DNA of 64,000 nucleotides from assembly GCA_947629525.1 (NCBI GenBank), contig CANREB010000001.1:124001-188000 (forward strand). The letters are read 5' to 3'. The notes beneath the pieces were generated by a model. That model was not told the origin of the DNA. It saw only the letters and a list, made by a program, of their open reading frames with translations, and made no database searches. The stretch is from an uncultured Lachnospiraceae bacterium. Lineage in GTDB: Bacteria > Bacillota > Clostridia > Lachnospirales > Lachnospiraceae. The position numbers and the translations under genes were made by a program. This document shows positions 43,311 to 52,041 of this stretch, piece by piece (position 1 is the first letter of the stretch; the number at the start of each line of letters is the position of its first letter).

Positions 43311-45251
43311 TTATTCTTCATATCCCGCATACAGCACTATGTCACTGAATACGGGTCTTACGGGATTATATGCAAGACCGTCTTTTATTTCCCAACCGGA
43401 ACATTCAAATTGCTCTTTCATACTTTCGATTATATCTTCAGATATTTTTTCTCCACGCTTTATATAGACATTTCTGCTTATATTTTCAGCATCCGTAAAT
43501 GTAACCGTACTCATTGAAGCACTATCATTTATGAGATCGTCAATCAACTCGTATCTTTTTTCACAGTAATACTTCAAATACTCAAATTCATCATCAACAG
43601 ACAGATACGATCCTCCAACATCTTCTTCTTCACTTCCCACATACTCCCAACGTGCTTTATCCAGCTCCAAAGATCTATAAATATTCCGAATATTATCGCT
43701 CCACCAGTCATCCGGTTGATCTTCATGCAATATTTTCATCCTGTCATTAAAGATATCTTTTACGTTTTCCTTAAATTCAGTATTCTGATACAGTTTTTCA
43801 CACCATCCGTTCTGAAAACAGTTGGCATTTGTGTATGTCCCTCTGATATCATTCCCTAACGCTCTGTCAAAATCCCATACAGGTCCCGCGTACAATCTCG
43901 CTGCACCTTCGCCATAAGGCTTAATATAAAAATAAGTGCTCCTAAAATTTTCATCAGGTTCGTTAGCCAAAATATCCATAATATATTTTACTGCAAATGA
44001 ATCGACATCTATATATTGCTTTAGTTCATCATAATTTCGGCTGTCGCCGCATTCATCTATCAGTGTATTTATCGTCGATATATAATCAACGAGATGATCG
44101 ATTTCAGCTTTTGACACTTTTTGCGGGCTTCTTATCTCATACATTCTATTGCATGCAGTAAAATAGCATTTATCATCGTCTACATTAGTCTGTAATTCCA
44201 ACAAATATCCCGTGTCGTAATCAAGTTTTTCCATAAAACTGTAATACCTGCAGTCATCCTCATTTACCATTTCTGCCATATCCCAGATTTCACGGGATCT
44301 CTCATCATTATCAAAGTTCGGGAACGGTATATCTACACGACCGGCACCTGCCTCGATCTTTTCACAGACAAGATAATTTCCTGCATACTCCCCATTAAAA
44401 TATATGTCCGCAAACTTAGAGTCAACAGCATACATAAGTCCCATTTGCCCTGCCATATCGTATATAAGTTTATTTCTTAGACGTGACGCATCATACGCGT
44501 TTGCCTGCAGTATCCATGTCACGGCACTGTCCATTGACAATAGCTCTTTATTTTCGCTGAATTTTAACTGATATGACTTTTTTGACACATCTCCATAAAA
44601 ACTGCTCTTTCCTCTTGCCTTAATTGCGTCTATTGAACCGTTACAGTCTATGCTTCCATCTGAATTTATACAGACCAATGTTCCCGGTTCTTTTACATCC
44701 TTATCAGCATTTATATAATCCATTGTTTTATTCGCAGTTGATATAAATATGGCAGGAAGCCTGTCCGATTTCATGATGTGGAGCGTGTATGCGCTCTCCT
44801 GACCCTCACCTGCCACACTTAAATCATATTGAGCATTATCATATGCTCTTATTTCTGCCCCGCTTGACAACTTTTTTTTATTCAAAAAAACACTGTACTT
44901 ATTTTCATCATATTCTATTATAATATCATCCAGATCGCAATACGCGGGCATAAAGAAATAACATTCATTGTTACGCGCATAAAGCTTTACTTTCTGAGCA
45001 GAAGCTCCACTTGCTGATGCCGCATATGCCTCAATGTCAAGATAACCCTCCTGAATGTTCTCAAGCGCCGCGCTGCCACCGTCTGTGTTTTCTGCAAGAT
45101 CCACAGCTTCTTCCACATTAGCGTCATCACTTCCGTCCGTTTTTTCTTTGGGTCTTTTTATAAGTTCCTTTATGCAAAACAAAACCAAAACCGCAAAAAG
45201 AAAAATAAATATAGCATTGCATAAATATTTCTTCCAATACTTTTTAATCAT
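43311..45251 (-). CDS. CotH-family atypical protein kinase-like protein, membrane-anchored
   Basis: A 646-residue protein with one N-terminal membrane helix (about 12-28), an acidic linker to about residue 85, a beta-rich segment, then a CotH domain from about 165. Kinase-like landmarks are RGKSSF (213-218), KKSYQLKF (224-231), GNYLVCEKIE (291-300) and the metal-binding WDFD (459-462). CotH of Bacillus phosphorylates spore coat proteins; the many CotH homologues outside sporulation loci are of uncertain function. I choose the ATG at 45249-45251 with GAAGG upstream. It follows a divergent CotH-like gene with an 8-base overlap. The active site should face outside, which is unusual for ATP-dependent chemistry. 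Confidence 0.88.
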   Translation of the reverse strand: MIKKYWKKYLCNAIFIFLFAVLVLFCIKELIKRPKEKTDGSDDANVEEAVDLAENTDGGSAALENIQEGYLDIEAYAASASGASAQKVKLYARNNECYFFMPAYCDLDDIIIEYDENKYSVFLNKKKLSSGAEIRAYDNAQYDLSVAGEGQESAYTLHIMKSDRLPAIFISTANKTMDYINADKDVKEPGTLVCINSDGSIDCNGSIDAIKARGKSSFYGDVSKKSYQLKFSENKELLSMDSAVTWILQANAYDASRLRNKLIYDMAGQMGLMYAVDSKFADIYFNGEYAGNYLVCEKIEAGAGRVDIPFPNFDNDERSREIWDMAEMVNEDDCRYYSFMEKLDYDTGYLLELQTNVDDDKCYFTACNRMYEIRSPQKVSKAEIDHLVDYISTINTLIDECGDSRNYDELKQYIDVDSFAVKYIMDILANEPDENFRSTYFYIKPYGEGAARLYAGPVWDFDRALGNDIRGTYTNANCFQNGWCEKLYQNTEFKENVKDIFNDRMKILHEDQPDDWWSDNIRNIYRSLELDKARWEYVGSEEEDVGGSYLSVDDEFEYLKYYCEKRYELIDDLINDSASMSTVTFTDAENISRNVYIKRGEKISEDIIESMKEQFECSGWEIKDGLAYNPVRPVFSDIVLYAGYEE

Positions 45252-46659
45252 TATTACCTTCACCCGAAAACATGTAATACTCATCAAGGCATTTCATCCG
45301 CCGGACTATATATTCTTCAAGCCTTTCGTAATGATAGCCAAATTTATTTCCCTTAACGCATCTTGCGTGCAGTCCGCCGTCTATAATAAAATCTCTGTAC
45401 TCATTTATCATTCTTAATACATTATCATCAGCGAATTCATCCTCTCTGAGTTCTTCCCACAATCTGCTGCATGCAGGAAATATCTCTTCTTCATAATAGC
45501 CACGCTCAAGCCCCATGTTCTCCGGCTCGAACAGCAAACCGCTTATGCCGCTGACTTCCCCAAGACTCATATAATTTAACCTATTATTGAACCCGCCAAA
45601 AGCATATTCTATTTTATCAGGCACGATCATACTTTCCCGTATATTATTTCCAAGTCCATTATACACAATTATATAATCATCCGCAACATTGGCATAAGCA
45701 TACGATATCTGTAAAAATAAAGCATACCTGCTCATGCTGTCCGGATCTATACTGTTATACAATTCATTTTTTTCTTTTTCTCCCATATCCTCAGACCGGG
45801 CAAGTTCCCATCCGCTGTCAAGTCCTAAATATGGCGCCGTCCATTTAGGCGCCATTAAATATACTCCTTTATAGCTGTCATTCACTACCAGTTCAACCAG
45901 TCTGTATATCCTTATCCGATTTGTGTCTTTATTTATCATATTCCAAACATCCGATGCCAGCAGTGCCTTCATCAAAGTACCGTCATTTTCGGAAACCTTA
46001 TAAAGCTTCCAGTTATTATTACTGCCTGTTCCGAGAAAAGACAGTTTTTTTTCATCATCATAGGATCTACTCATTAATTTCACGGAATATGTTTCGGAAT
46101 TCGGATTATGTTTGATAAGAGCATTGGAATTTTTAACGCTTAACCCATGTACATCCTCGTCTTCCGGGTCAAAAAGCGTTATCTCACCTTTTCCATATTC
46201 GGCAGACATAATGTCGTCAGTATATAAAGCTATAGTCGGAGCACCCGTAAATATCATATTGCATATCGTATATGTGTCAAAGTCCGTTATCCATACGCGC
46301 AGTGGTCGTCCTTCATACATAGCATCGTCTAAATCTCCAAAACCATCATCCTCAATATAGTACCGGAAATCCCTGTCAGTCTGAAATACCGCTTCAAAGT
46401 CTTCGCTTCCCACAGTCTGTGAAATATAATAAACCTGACCGTCTGAGTCGAATGCGGGATTCTGACCCTGAAGTTTTATGAGTTCACCTGCGTTCGGAGT
46501 TTTTCCCATATAACTCAGCCCTTGCGTAAGCTCGTTCAGCTTCTGAGTTGAGACTATTCTTATTCCTCCGATCTCTGTATTCTCTGAATATTTAAAAAAG
46601 ACATATGAAAATCCCAAAATAATTACCAGAAAACCCAGCCAAATGTATTTTCTTTTCAT
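45244..46659 (-). CDS. Divergent CotH-like protein lacking the catalytic acidic motif
   Basis: A 471-residue membrane-anchored protein (helix at about 4-22, then an outer domain). The segment YSVKLMSRSYDDEKK, then NWKLYKV and ELVVNDSYKGVYLMAPK follows the order of CotH domains, but the glycine-rich RGNS element is degenerate and I see no D-F-D equivalent, so it looks like a pseudokinase-like partner of the CotH protein encoded next. The start is the ATG in a TGATG overlap with the DUF4956 stop; a TTG one codon earlier is possible. The relation to CotH is from motif order by eye. Confidence 0.65.
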   Translation of the reverse strand: MKRKYIWLGFLVIILGFSYVFFKYSENTEIGGIRIVSTQKLNELTQGLSYMGKTPNAGELIKLQGQNPAFDSDGQVYYISQTVGSEDFEAVFQTDRDFRYYIEDDGFGDLDDAMYEGRPLRVWITDFDTYTICNMIFTGAPTIALYTDDIMSAEYGKGEITLFDPEDEDVHGLSVKNSNALIKHNPNSETYSVKLMSRSYDDEKKLSFLGTGSNNNWKLYKVSENDGTLMKALLASDVWNMINKDTNRIRIYRLVELVVNDSYKGVYLMAPKWTAPYLGLDSGWELARSEDMGEKEKNELYNSIDPDSMSRYALFLQISYAYANVADDYIIVYNGLGNNIRESMIVPDKIEYAFGGFNNRLNYMSLGEVSGISGLLFEPENMGLERGYYEEEIFPACSRLWEELREDEFADDNVLRMINEYRDFIIDGGLHARCVKGNKFGYHYERLEEYIVRRMKCLDEYYMFSGEGNND

Positions 46660-47333
46660 CAACCAATGTGCTCCCCCATTTCCAAGAGCCAGTTTACGCT
46701 TTGTACATTATCAATACTGCGCAGTTCATCAATAAGTTTGGCATCGATCTCATGCTTTGCCGATACTTCAAATATCAGTTCTGAATATTCAATACCATAA
46801 TTAGCTGCTTTTAACAACGCTTTTTTATTCTTCCCCCGCTTAAGGCAGTTTAAAATGTCATCCGTATTTATTTTGGAATTGCCTCTCACTATTATCAAAA
46901 ACTTCTTTTTTGAGTTATAATAAAAACTTGCCGCTACCATGATAATGGCAATAACAACTGTAGATATTATCGCAAGTTTGTATATCTGCGCCCCGACGCA
47001 CAATCCTTCAACTATCGACCAGAAAATATACACAGTATCCTGTGCATCCTTAACCGCTGTGCGAAATCTCACGATAGATAATGCACCTACCATGCCCATT
47101 GAAATAACTATGTTGCTGCTGATCATAAGCATAACAACTGCGGCAATAAGAAGCATAACCGCATTTCCAACATTAAATCTTGCGTTATAACATACACCCG
47201 AATATGTTATTCTGTATGTAACAAATATAATCAATGCCGTTATGATCCCTATTCCCAATACAAGAAGGATCTTATTCGCATAAAGCGTTTCATTATTTAC
47301 CGTGAACCAATCCAATATATCATTTTTAGTCAT
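46659..47333 (-). CDS. DUF4956 membrane protein
   Basis: A 224-residue protein with about four N-terminal membrane helices (residues 20 to 135), including MGMVGALSIVRFRTAVKDAQD, the conserved core of DUF4956, followed by a C-terminal cytoplasmic domain of about 80 residues with a ferredoxin-like predicted pattern. The family repeatedly occurs beside VTC-domain and CotH genes, and its basic transmembrane core suggests a partner or channel for their product; that is inference. The ATG has AAGGAGG upstream. It is followed directly by the CotH-like gene. Confidence 0.88.
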   Translation of the reverse strand: MTKNDILDWFTVNNETLYANKILLVLGIGIITALIIFVTYRITYSGVCYNARFNVGNAVMLLIAAVVMLMISSNIVISMGMVGALSIVRFRTAVKDAQDTVYIFWSIVEGLCVGAQIYKLAIISTVVIAIIMVAASFYYNSKKKFLIIVRGNSKINTDDILNCLKRGKNKKALLKAANYGIEYSELIFEVSAKHEIDAKLIDELRSIDNVQSVNWLLEMGEHIG

Positions 47334-47379
47334 TATATTTCCTCCTTCAAAGCAGACATACCATCAATAAAAATATCGT

Positions 47380-48096
47380 TTATAAGATATAACGCGCTGC
47401 AAGAGGTCTGCTTGACCCGTATTTACCTAATGAGACATTCGTAAGATCATACTTTCCCAATATGTTTTTAACAGACTCAATAAGCGCTGTGTTAAATTTT
47501 ACTTCCAATATGACATAATCGCTAAAGACCGGAATATATGGTATGTCATCTCTGTATATATCATAACAGCATTCACAGCTCTTTACATATCTGTCAAAGG
47601 TAATTCTTGTATTAAATTCATCATATGTGAAAGCTCTTCGTTCATATTCAACGATAGCCGCCGGTCTGTATGCTCCCAGTGTCAAAAGGCTGTACAGTCT
47701 GCATGCCGTATTATCTGAGTCATTATATTCAAGCAGTCTGCCGTATCCGCCATTTATGATGTCTAAAGCGGCATCTTTGTCAACTATAAGACTATGCTTT
47801 TTTTGGTACGCCCCTCTTTTTTCCTTGAGCTCCAATTTGGCATTCTGCTGTTTTGAAGAGTATATCCTCAGTCTTATCTTTTTCCGGTTTTCCGTCCCAT
47901 CATATTTTTGGGAAAAGTCAATATTTTTAAACGAATCAAAATACAGGCTTCTGACATTATAATACCCGTTTTGCGAATAAATGTCTGTCCTTAGTAATCT
48001 TCCCAGTTCATCCTGAAGTTCCAGACTTTTTTCATAGCTTATAAGATATTTCAGTTCCCTTCTGGATACCGATAGCATATTGGTATTTATATCCAT
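47380..48096 (-). CDS. VTC-domain (polyphosphate-polymerase-like) protein
   Basis: A 238-residue soluble protein of the VTC/CYTH-type triphosphate tunnel fold. Landmarks are SRRELKYLIS, VRSLYFDS, RKKIRLRIYS, LELKEKRGAYQKK, IVEYERRAF, RITFDRYV and VILEVKFN, that is alternating basic and acidic strands that line the tunnel. In yeast, Vtc4 makes polyphosphate from ATP; bacterial homologues are untested as far as I know. I choose the ATG at 48094-48096 behind AAGGGACAGGG. It forms a cassette with DUF4956, CotH-like and CotH, which together could make and use a phosphorylated donor at the membrane. Confidence 0.9.
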   Translation of the reverse strand: MDINTNMLSVSRRELKYLISYEKSLELQDELGRLLRTDIYSQNGYYNVRSLYFDSFKNIDFSQKYDGTENRKKIRLRIYSSKQQNAKLELKEKRGAYQKKHSLIVDKDAALDIINGGYGRLLEYNDSDNTACRLYSLLTLGAYRPAAIVEYERRAFTYDEFNTRITFDRYVKSCECCYDIYRDDIPYIPVFSDYVILEVKFNTALIESVKNILGKYDLTNVSLGKYGSSRPLAARYIL

Positions 48097-48109
48097 ACCC
48101 TGTCCCTTC

Positions 48110-49222
48110 TTATAATCTGTTGATCTCATCCATATACGCCTTTATAATAATATTCCTGTCAAAGTTTTCCTCGACCCATGCCCGTCCTGCTATTCCCATT
48201 GATCTTCGCTGTTTAGGTGAAAGAGCTATTATTTTTTCCATAGCATCCACAAGCGCATTTGTGCTTTTTGCCTCAAATGCAAAGCCGCTCTCACCCTCGG
48301 CAAATGTTTCTATACAGCCGTTAATATCGCTCGCAAGCACAGGTCTGCCGCACGCCGCCGCCTCAAGCAGCACGTTTGAAAGTCCCTCATGATACGACGG
48401 GTGGACAATTATATGACTCTTTGCCATAACCTTTGCCACATTATCAATATGACCGAGATATTTTATTATCTTTCTGCTATGCAGTTCTTCTATGCGCGGT
48501 TCATAAACAGCCCTTGTTTCCTCCTCATATTCTCCGGCAAGATAAAATTTGAGCCCTTTATGCCTGCTTTTCATGATCTGCGCTGCTTCAAGATATTCGT
48601 CAATTCCCTTGTCCTTCATAATGCGTATGACTGCAAGAAAACGTATATGCTTGTCCTCCGGCGGATAATCCTCAAACGGATGCTCTTTAAGATTAACGCC
48701 TGAGCCCGGAAGAAGTCTGCTGTTCTTTTCCGCTATCTTATGTTTATTCATAAAATCACGGTTTCCTTTATTCTGAAAAAACACACAAACAGCTTTCCCC
48801 ACGGCTACTCGATAAAATCCAAGCAGTATGTCGCTCAATTTTCCACCATTTTCAATTGCTGTCCCCAATCCTGTAATGTTGCAAAAATACGGCACTTTTA
48901 ATATGCGGCATGCGAGTCCTCCGTACAGATTAGGCTTTATGGTATAGGTCAATACCGCATTAGGTCTTATTTTCTTTAAAAGCCGTATATATGCCGTAAA
49001 AAGCTTAAGATCCTTTATCGGATCATTTCCTCTGCGTTCAAATGATGTTTCTATAATTTCCGCTTTCTTATCATTATAACTAAGCCTTCTCAACTTGTCT
49101 ATATTTTCATCCGGAGGAACAGATATGGTCACATCATACCCACTCTCCATGAATGCCAACAACAGCTCTTTTCTAAAAAGATAGAGTCCATTGGCATAAT
49201 TGGTAAATATCAAGATTTTCAT
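48110..49222 (-). CDS. GT4 glycosyltransferase (PglA-like)
   Basis: A 370-residue GT-B enzyme with [49 protein letters not shown] and donor-site YHEGLSNVLLEAAACGRP. T-I-K-P-N-x-Y-G-G is typical of the second-sugar transferases found next to PglC-type phosphotransferases, such as PglA, which adds GalNAc to undecaprenyl-diphospho-bacillosamine. With PglC-, PglE- and PglF-type genes directly upstream and a WbpP-type epimerase nearby, GalNAc transfer as the second step is a reasonable inference. It is coupled to the ATP-grasp gene by a 4-base overlap. Confidence 0.88.
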   Translation of the reverse strand: MKILIFTNYANGLYLFRKELLLAFMESGYDVTISVPPDENIDKLRRLSYNDKKAEIIETSFERRGNDPIKDLKLFTAYIRLLKKIRPNAVLTYTIKPNLYGGLACRILKVPYFCNITGLGTAIENGGKLSDILLGFYRVAVGKAVCVFFQNKGNRDFMNKHKIAEKNSRLLPGSGVNLKEHPFEDYPPEDKHIRFLAVIRIMKDKGIDEYLEAAQIMKSRHKGLKFYLAGEYEEETRAVYEPRIEELHSRKIIKYLGHIDNVAKVMAKSHIIVHPSYHEGLSNVLLEAAACGRPVLASDINGCIETFAEGESGFAFEAKSTNALVDAMEKIIALSPKQRRSMGIAGRAWVEENFDRNIIIKAYMDEINRL

Positions 49223-50214
49223 ATGCTTTTCACACTGCTTTTTATATCATCAAGCTTTTTGATAACCACACTATCGTACATCATCATTACCACCTCATCG
49301 TCATATTTACCGATGTTATCCACATTTTCTTCCTTATTACAAACATTATTATAAATAAATGAAGGGAAATCAACACCTGCACCATATGCATGAAGATAAG
49401 CTCCACCAAATCTCGGATTTATTTCCGATAAATAATATCGTCCATCCTGATAAAACAAATCCATATCCAAAGGACCATTAAACCTGAGCGTTTTCAGTAC
49501 ATTTTTCACAAATTCAAAAAGATTTTCATCCTTAAAAGAAATTGTTTTATTTGCTCCGCCTATTGTTGTCGAAATCTTCTTCTTTGAAAATATTGCTACA
49601 GGCTTATGACTTATAGTATCCACATATATGTCAGCATCCATATCTTCGCCTGTCATAAGCTCCTGAATAATAAGAGACTCATCCTGCGCAGTTACGTCTT
49701 TTAAAATCTCTAAGCTGTCTATCCGCCTTGCTCCAACGCTTCCACTTCCTGTACGCGGCTTAACAAATACAGGTAATGATATTTCATTATTATCATATGC
49801 GCCTTTGAATTCATCATAAGAGCCAAATGTTTTTATAGTAGGTATATTATTGCGGGTAAGATGTCTGTACATTTCATATTTGTCAAAACACAATCCTGCC
49901 GTCTCCAAATATGGCACAAGCACTGTAATACCAAGTCCTTCAAATTTATCCCTATGTTCCGCAAGTATAGCTATCTCGGGGTCAATTAGCGTTGTTATGG
50001 CATTTACATTTTCTTTTTTGCAAATTTCCAAAATCGTAGGTATATATGTTTCGTCATTAATAAGAGGTACCATATAGCTTATATCCGCAAATTCAAGCGC
50101 CGGAGCATAAGGACTGTTATCTGTTACGATGATCCTCACTTTTTCGCCCAGTGTTCTGCGAAAATCTTTTAAAAGCTCACATCTTCTGCCTACACTGCAA
50201 AATAGAATATTCAA
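49219..50214 (-). CDS. ATP-grasp ligase (CarB-like)
   Basis: A 331-residue ATP-grasp enzyme: N-terminal preATP-grasp [14 protein letters not shown], then the ATP-binding [33 protein letters not shown] and the metal-binding [17 protein letters not shown]. Such enzymes join a carboxylate to an amine through an acylphosphate. It lies exactly between the PglC-like gene and the second GT, in the position where a PglD acetyltransferase might be expected and is not seen, so it may acylate the 4-amino group with an amino acid or other acid (inference). The TTG start (50212-50214) has GGAGG seven bases upstream. Confidence 0.85.
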   Translation of the reverse strand: MNILFCSVGRRCELLKDFRRTLGEKVRIIVTDNSPYAPALEFADISYMVPLINDETYIPTILEICKKENVNAITTLIDPEIAILAEHRDKFEGLGITVLVPYLETAGLCFDKYEMYRHLTRNNIPTIKTFGSYDEFKGAYDNNEISLPVFVKPRTGSGSVGARRIDSLEILKDVTAQDESLIIQELMTGEDMDADIYVDTISHKPVAIFSKKKISTTIGGANKTISFKDENLFEFVKNVLKTLRFNGPLDMDLFYQDGRYYLSEINPRFGGAYLHAYGAGVDFPSFIYNNVCNKEENVDNIGKYDDEVVMMMYDSVVIKKLDDIKSSVKSI

Positions 50215-50852
50215 CTTTGATCCTCCATTTCCGCTTTATTATTTTGAGGCGGCGTTCCTTTAAACGCTTCCATAGTAGCATCTGTAGCGCTATTTATATC
50301 ACTATGCCTAAACACAACTGCCACTGTCTGAAACAATATTTTTAAATCAAATAAAAAAGAAATATTATTTACATAATAAACATCAAATTCAAAACGCTGC
50401 TCCCAGCTTATAGCATTTCGCCCATTTACCTGCGCCCACCCTGTAAGCCCGGGCTTTACATTATGTCTTTGCTTTTGAAAATCATTATAAAGCGGCAGAT
50501 ATTTTACAAGCAAAGGTCGGGGACCTATAAGACTCATATCCCCTTTTAGTATGTTCCAAAGTTCAGGTAATTCATCAAGGCTTGTCGCTCTCAGCACTTT
50601 TCCAAACTTTGTAAGCCTGATCTCATCAGGAAGAAGCTCGCCATTTTCATCGCGTGCATCTGTCATTGAACGAAATTTATACAGATTAAATATTTTTTCG
50701 TGATACCCCGGTCTTCGCTGGCAAAATATCACGGGACTTCCAAGTTTTACGCGCACAAGTACAGCCACTATTAACAATACGGGACTTAATATCACGAGTG
50801 CGCATAAAGATATCATTATGTCTAATAGACGTTTAACATATTTTGGGTACAT
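50211..50852 (-). CDS. Initiating sugar-1-phosphate transferase (PglC-like)
   Basis: A 213-residue monotopic phosphoglycosyl transferase with one N-terminal membrane-reentrant helix (residues about 7-32), [18 protein letters not shown], the catalytic Asp-Glu pair in [31 protein letters not shown] and [12 protein letters not shown]. It moves a phospho-sugar from the UDP donor to undecaprenyl phosphate, starting the repeat unit at the cytoplasmic face. The adjacent PglE- and PglF-type genes indicate UDP-bacillosamine-like sugars as donor. I choose the ATG at 50850-50852 behind GGGGAGAG. It overlaps the ATP-grasp start by 4 bases. Confidence 0.93.
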   Translation of the reverse strand: MYPKYVKRLLDIMISLCALVILSPVLLIVAVLVRVKLGSPVIFCQRRPGYHEKIFNLYKFRSMTDARDENGELLPDEIRLTKFGKVLRATSLDELPELWNILKGDMSLIGPRPLLVKYLPLYNDFQKQRHNVKPGLTGWAQVNGRNAISWEQRFEFDVYYVNNISFLFDLKILFQTVAVVFRHSDINSATDATMEAFKGTPPQNNKAEMEDQS

Positions 50853-50872
50853 GCTTCTCTCCCCGGTCATTA

Positions 50873-52009
50873 TTACTTATTAAAAAGAGCCTTGATCATT
50901 CCCGTGATCTTCGCCATATCTTCATCGGTATTCTTTATATCGCTCGGAAGGCACACCCCTCTGTTAAATATATCCTCGCTGACACTGATGCCGCTGTCAT
51001 TATGGTTAACAAAATCGCAGCCTGCAAACACAGGTTGAAGGTGCATAGGCTTCCATATCGGGCGCGTCTCTATATTTTCCGCTTCAAGCGCGTCCATTAT
51101 CTCATATGGCGTTACCCTGCAGCCTTCACGCAGCAAAATACATGAAAGCCAGTTATTCGCGTCACCTTTTGGATTCATTGGGTTCATTGATATATCGTCA
51201 ATCTCCGAAAAAGCCTGCTCATATTCCCGGTAAATTTTCTTTTTAGCGGCTTTATGCTCCTCCAGATGAATGAGCTGACCTCTTCCGACACCGGCATCTA
51301 TATTGCTCATTCTATAATTATATCCTATTTTTGAATGTTGGTAATGCCTTGCCGCATCCCGCGCCTGCGTAGCGAGTACCCGCGCCTCTTTTACAAGCGA
51401 CTCCTCTTCTGACACAAGCATGCCTCCGCCCGACGTCGTTATGATCTTATTGCCGTTAAACGAATATATACCGATACGTCCAAATGTTCCTGTATGTTTG
51501 CCTTTATATGTCGAAGAGAGCGCTTCCGCCGCATCCTCCAACACAGGAACATTATGTCTGCTGCATATATCCATTATCTCATCAATTTTGGCAGGAGTTC
51601 CGTAAAGATGAACCAACACCACAGCTTTAGGATTCGGATACTTTTCAAATGCTTTCTCCAAGGCTTGGGGCGACATATTCCATGTATCGGGTTCTGAATC
51701 TATAAATACAGGAATTGCTTTCTCGTATACGATCGGATTGCAGCTTGCCGAAAAAGTGAGAGACGATGCGAATACAATATCGCCCTGTTTCACGCCCAAG
51801 AGCTTTAATCCAAGGTGGATAGCCGCCGTGCCGGAACTTAACGCCGCCGCATATCCGCACTTTGTGTAATCTTCTATCTCACTTTCAAAATTATTCACGT
51901 TGGGTCCAAGCGGCGCTACCCAGTTTGTTTCAAACGCTTCATTTACGAAACGCTGTTCATCCCCATGCATAGTGGGTGACGACAAATAAATCCTCTTTTT
52001 TTCTTCCAT
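50873..52009 (-). CDS. DegT/DnrJ/EryC1 aminotransferase (PglE-like)
   Basis: A 378-residue PLP enzyme. [19 protein letters not shown] and [13 protein letters not shown] at the N-terminus match PglE-type UDP-4-keto-6-deoxy-GlcNAc 4-aminotransferases. The PLP site has [19 protein letters not shown] and Lys188 in [17 protein letters not shown]. It should convert the PglF product to UDP-4-amino-4,6-dideoxy-GlcNAc. AAGGAGG precedes the ATG. It lies between PglF and PglC types. A second aminotransferase of different class is at 59876-61006. Confidence 0.92.
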   Translation of the reverse strand: MEEKKRIYLSSPTMHGDEQRFVNEAFETNWVAPLGPNVNNFESEIEDYTKCGYAAALSSGTAAIHLGLKLLGVKQGDIVFASSLTFSASCNPIVYEKAIPVFIDSEPDTWNMSPQALEKAFEKYPNPKAVVLVHLYGTPAKIDEIMDICSRHNVPVLEDAAEALSSTYKGKHTGTFGRIGIYSFNGNKIITTSGGGMLVSEEESLVKEARVLATQARDAARHYQHSKIGYNYRMSNIDAGVGRGQLIHLEEHKAAKKKIYREYEQAFSEIDDISMNPMNPKGDANNWLSCILLREGCRVTPYEIMDALEAENIETRPIWKPMHLQPVFAGCDFVNHNDSGISVSEDIFNRGVCLPSDIKNTDEDMAKITGMIKALFNK

Positions 52010-52041
52010 AACGATCCTCCTTGCCCTTTAGGCACCCAAAA

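Noticed and set aside
47380..48096. Naming the VTC protein a polyphosphate polymerase
   Set aside because: The tunnel-fold residues are present, but CYTH-type folds also hydrolyse triphosphates or cyclise nucleotides, so sequence alone does not establish polyphosphate synthesis.
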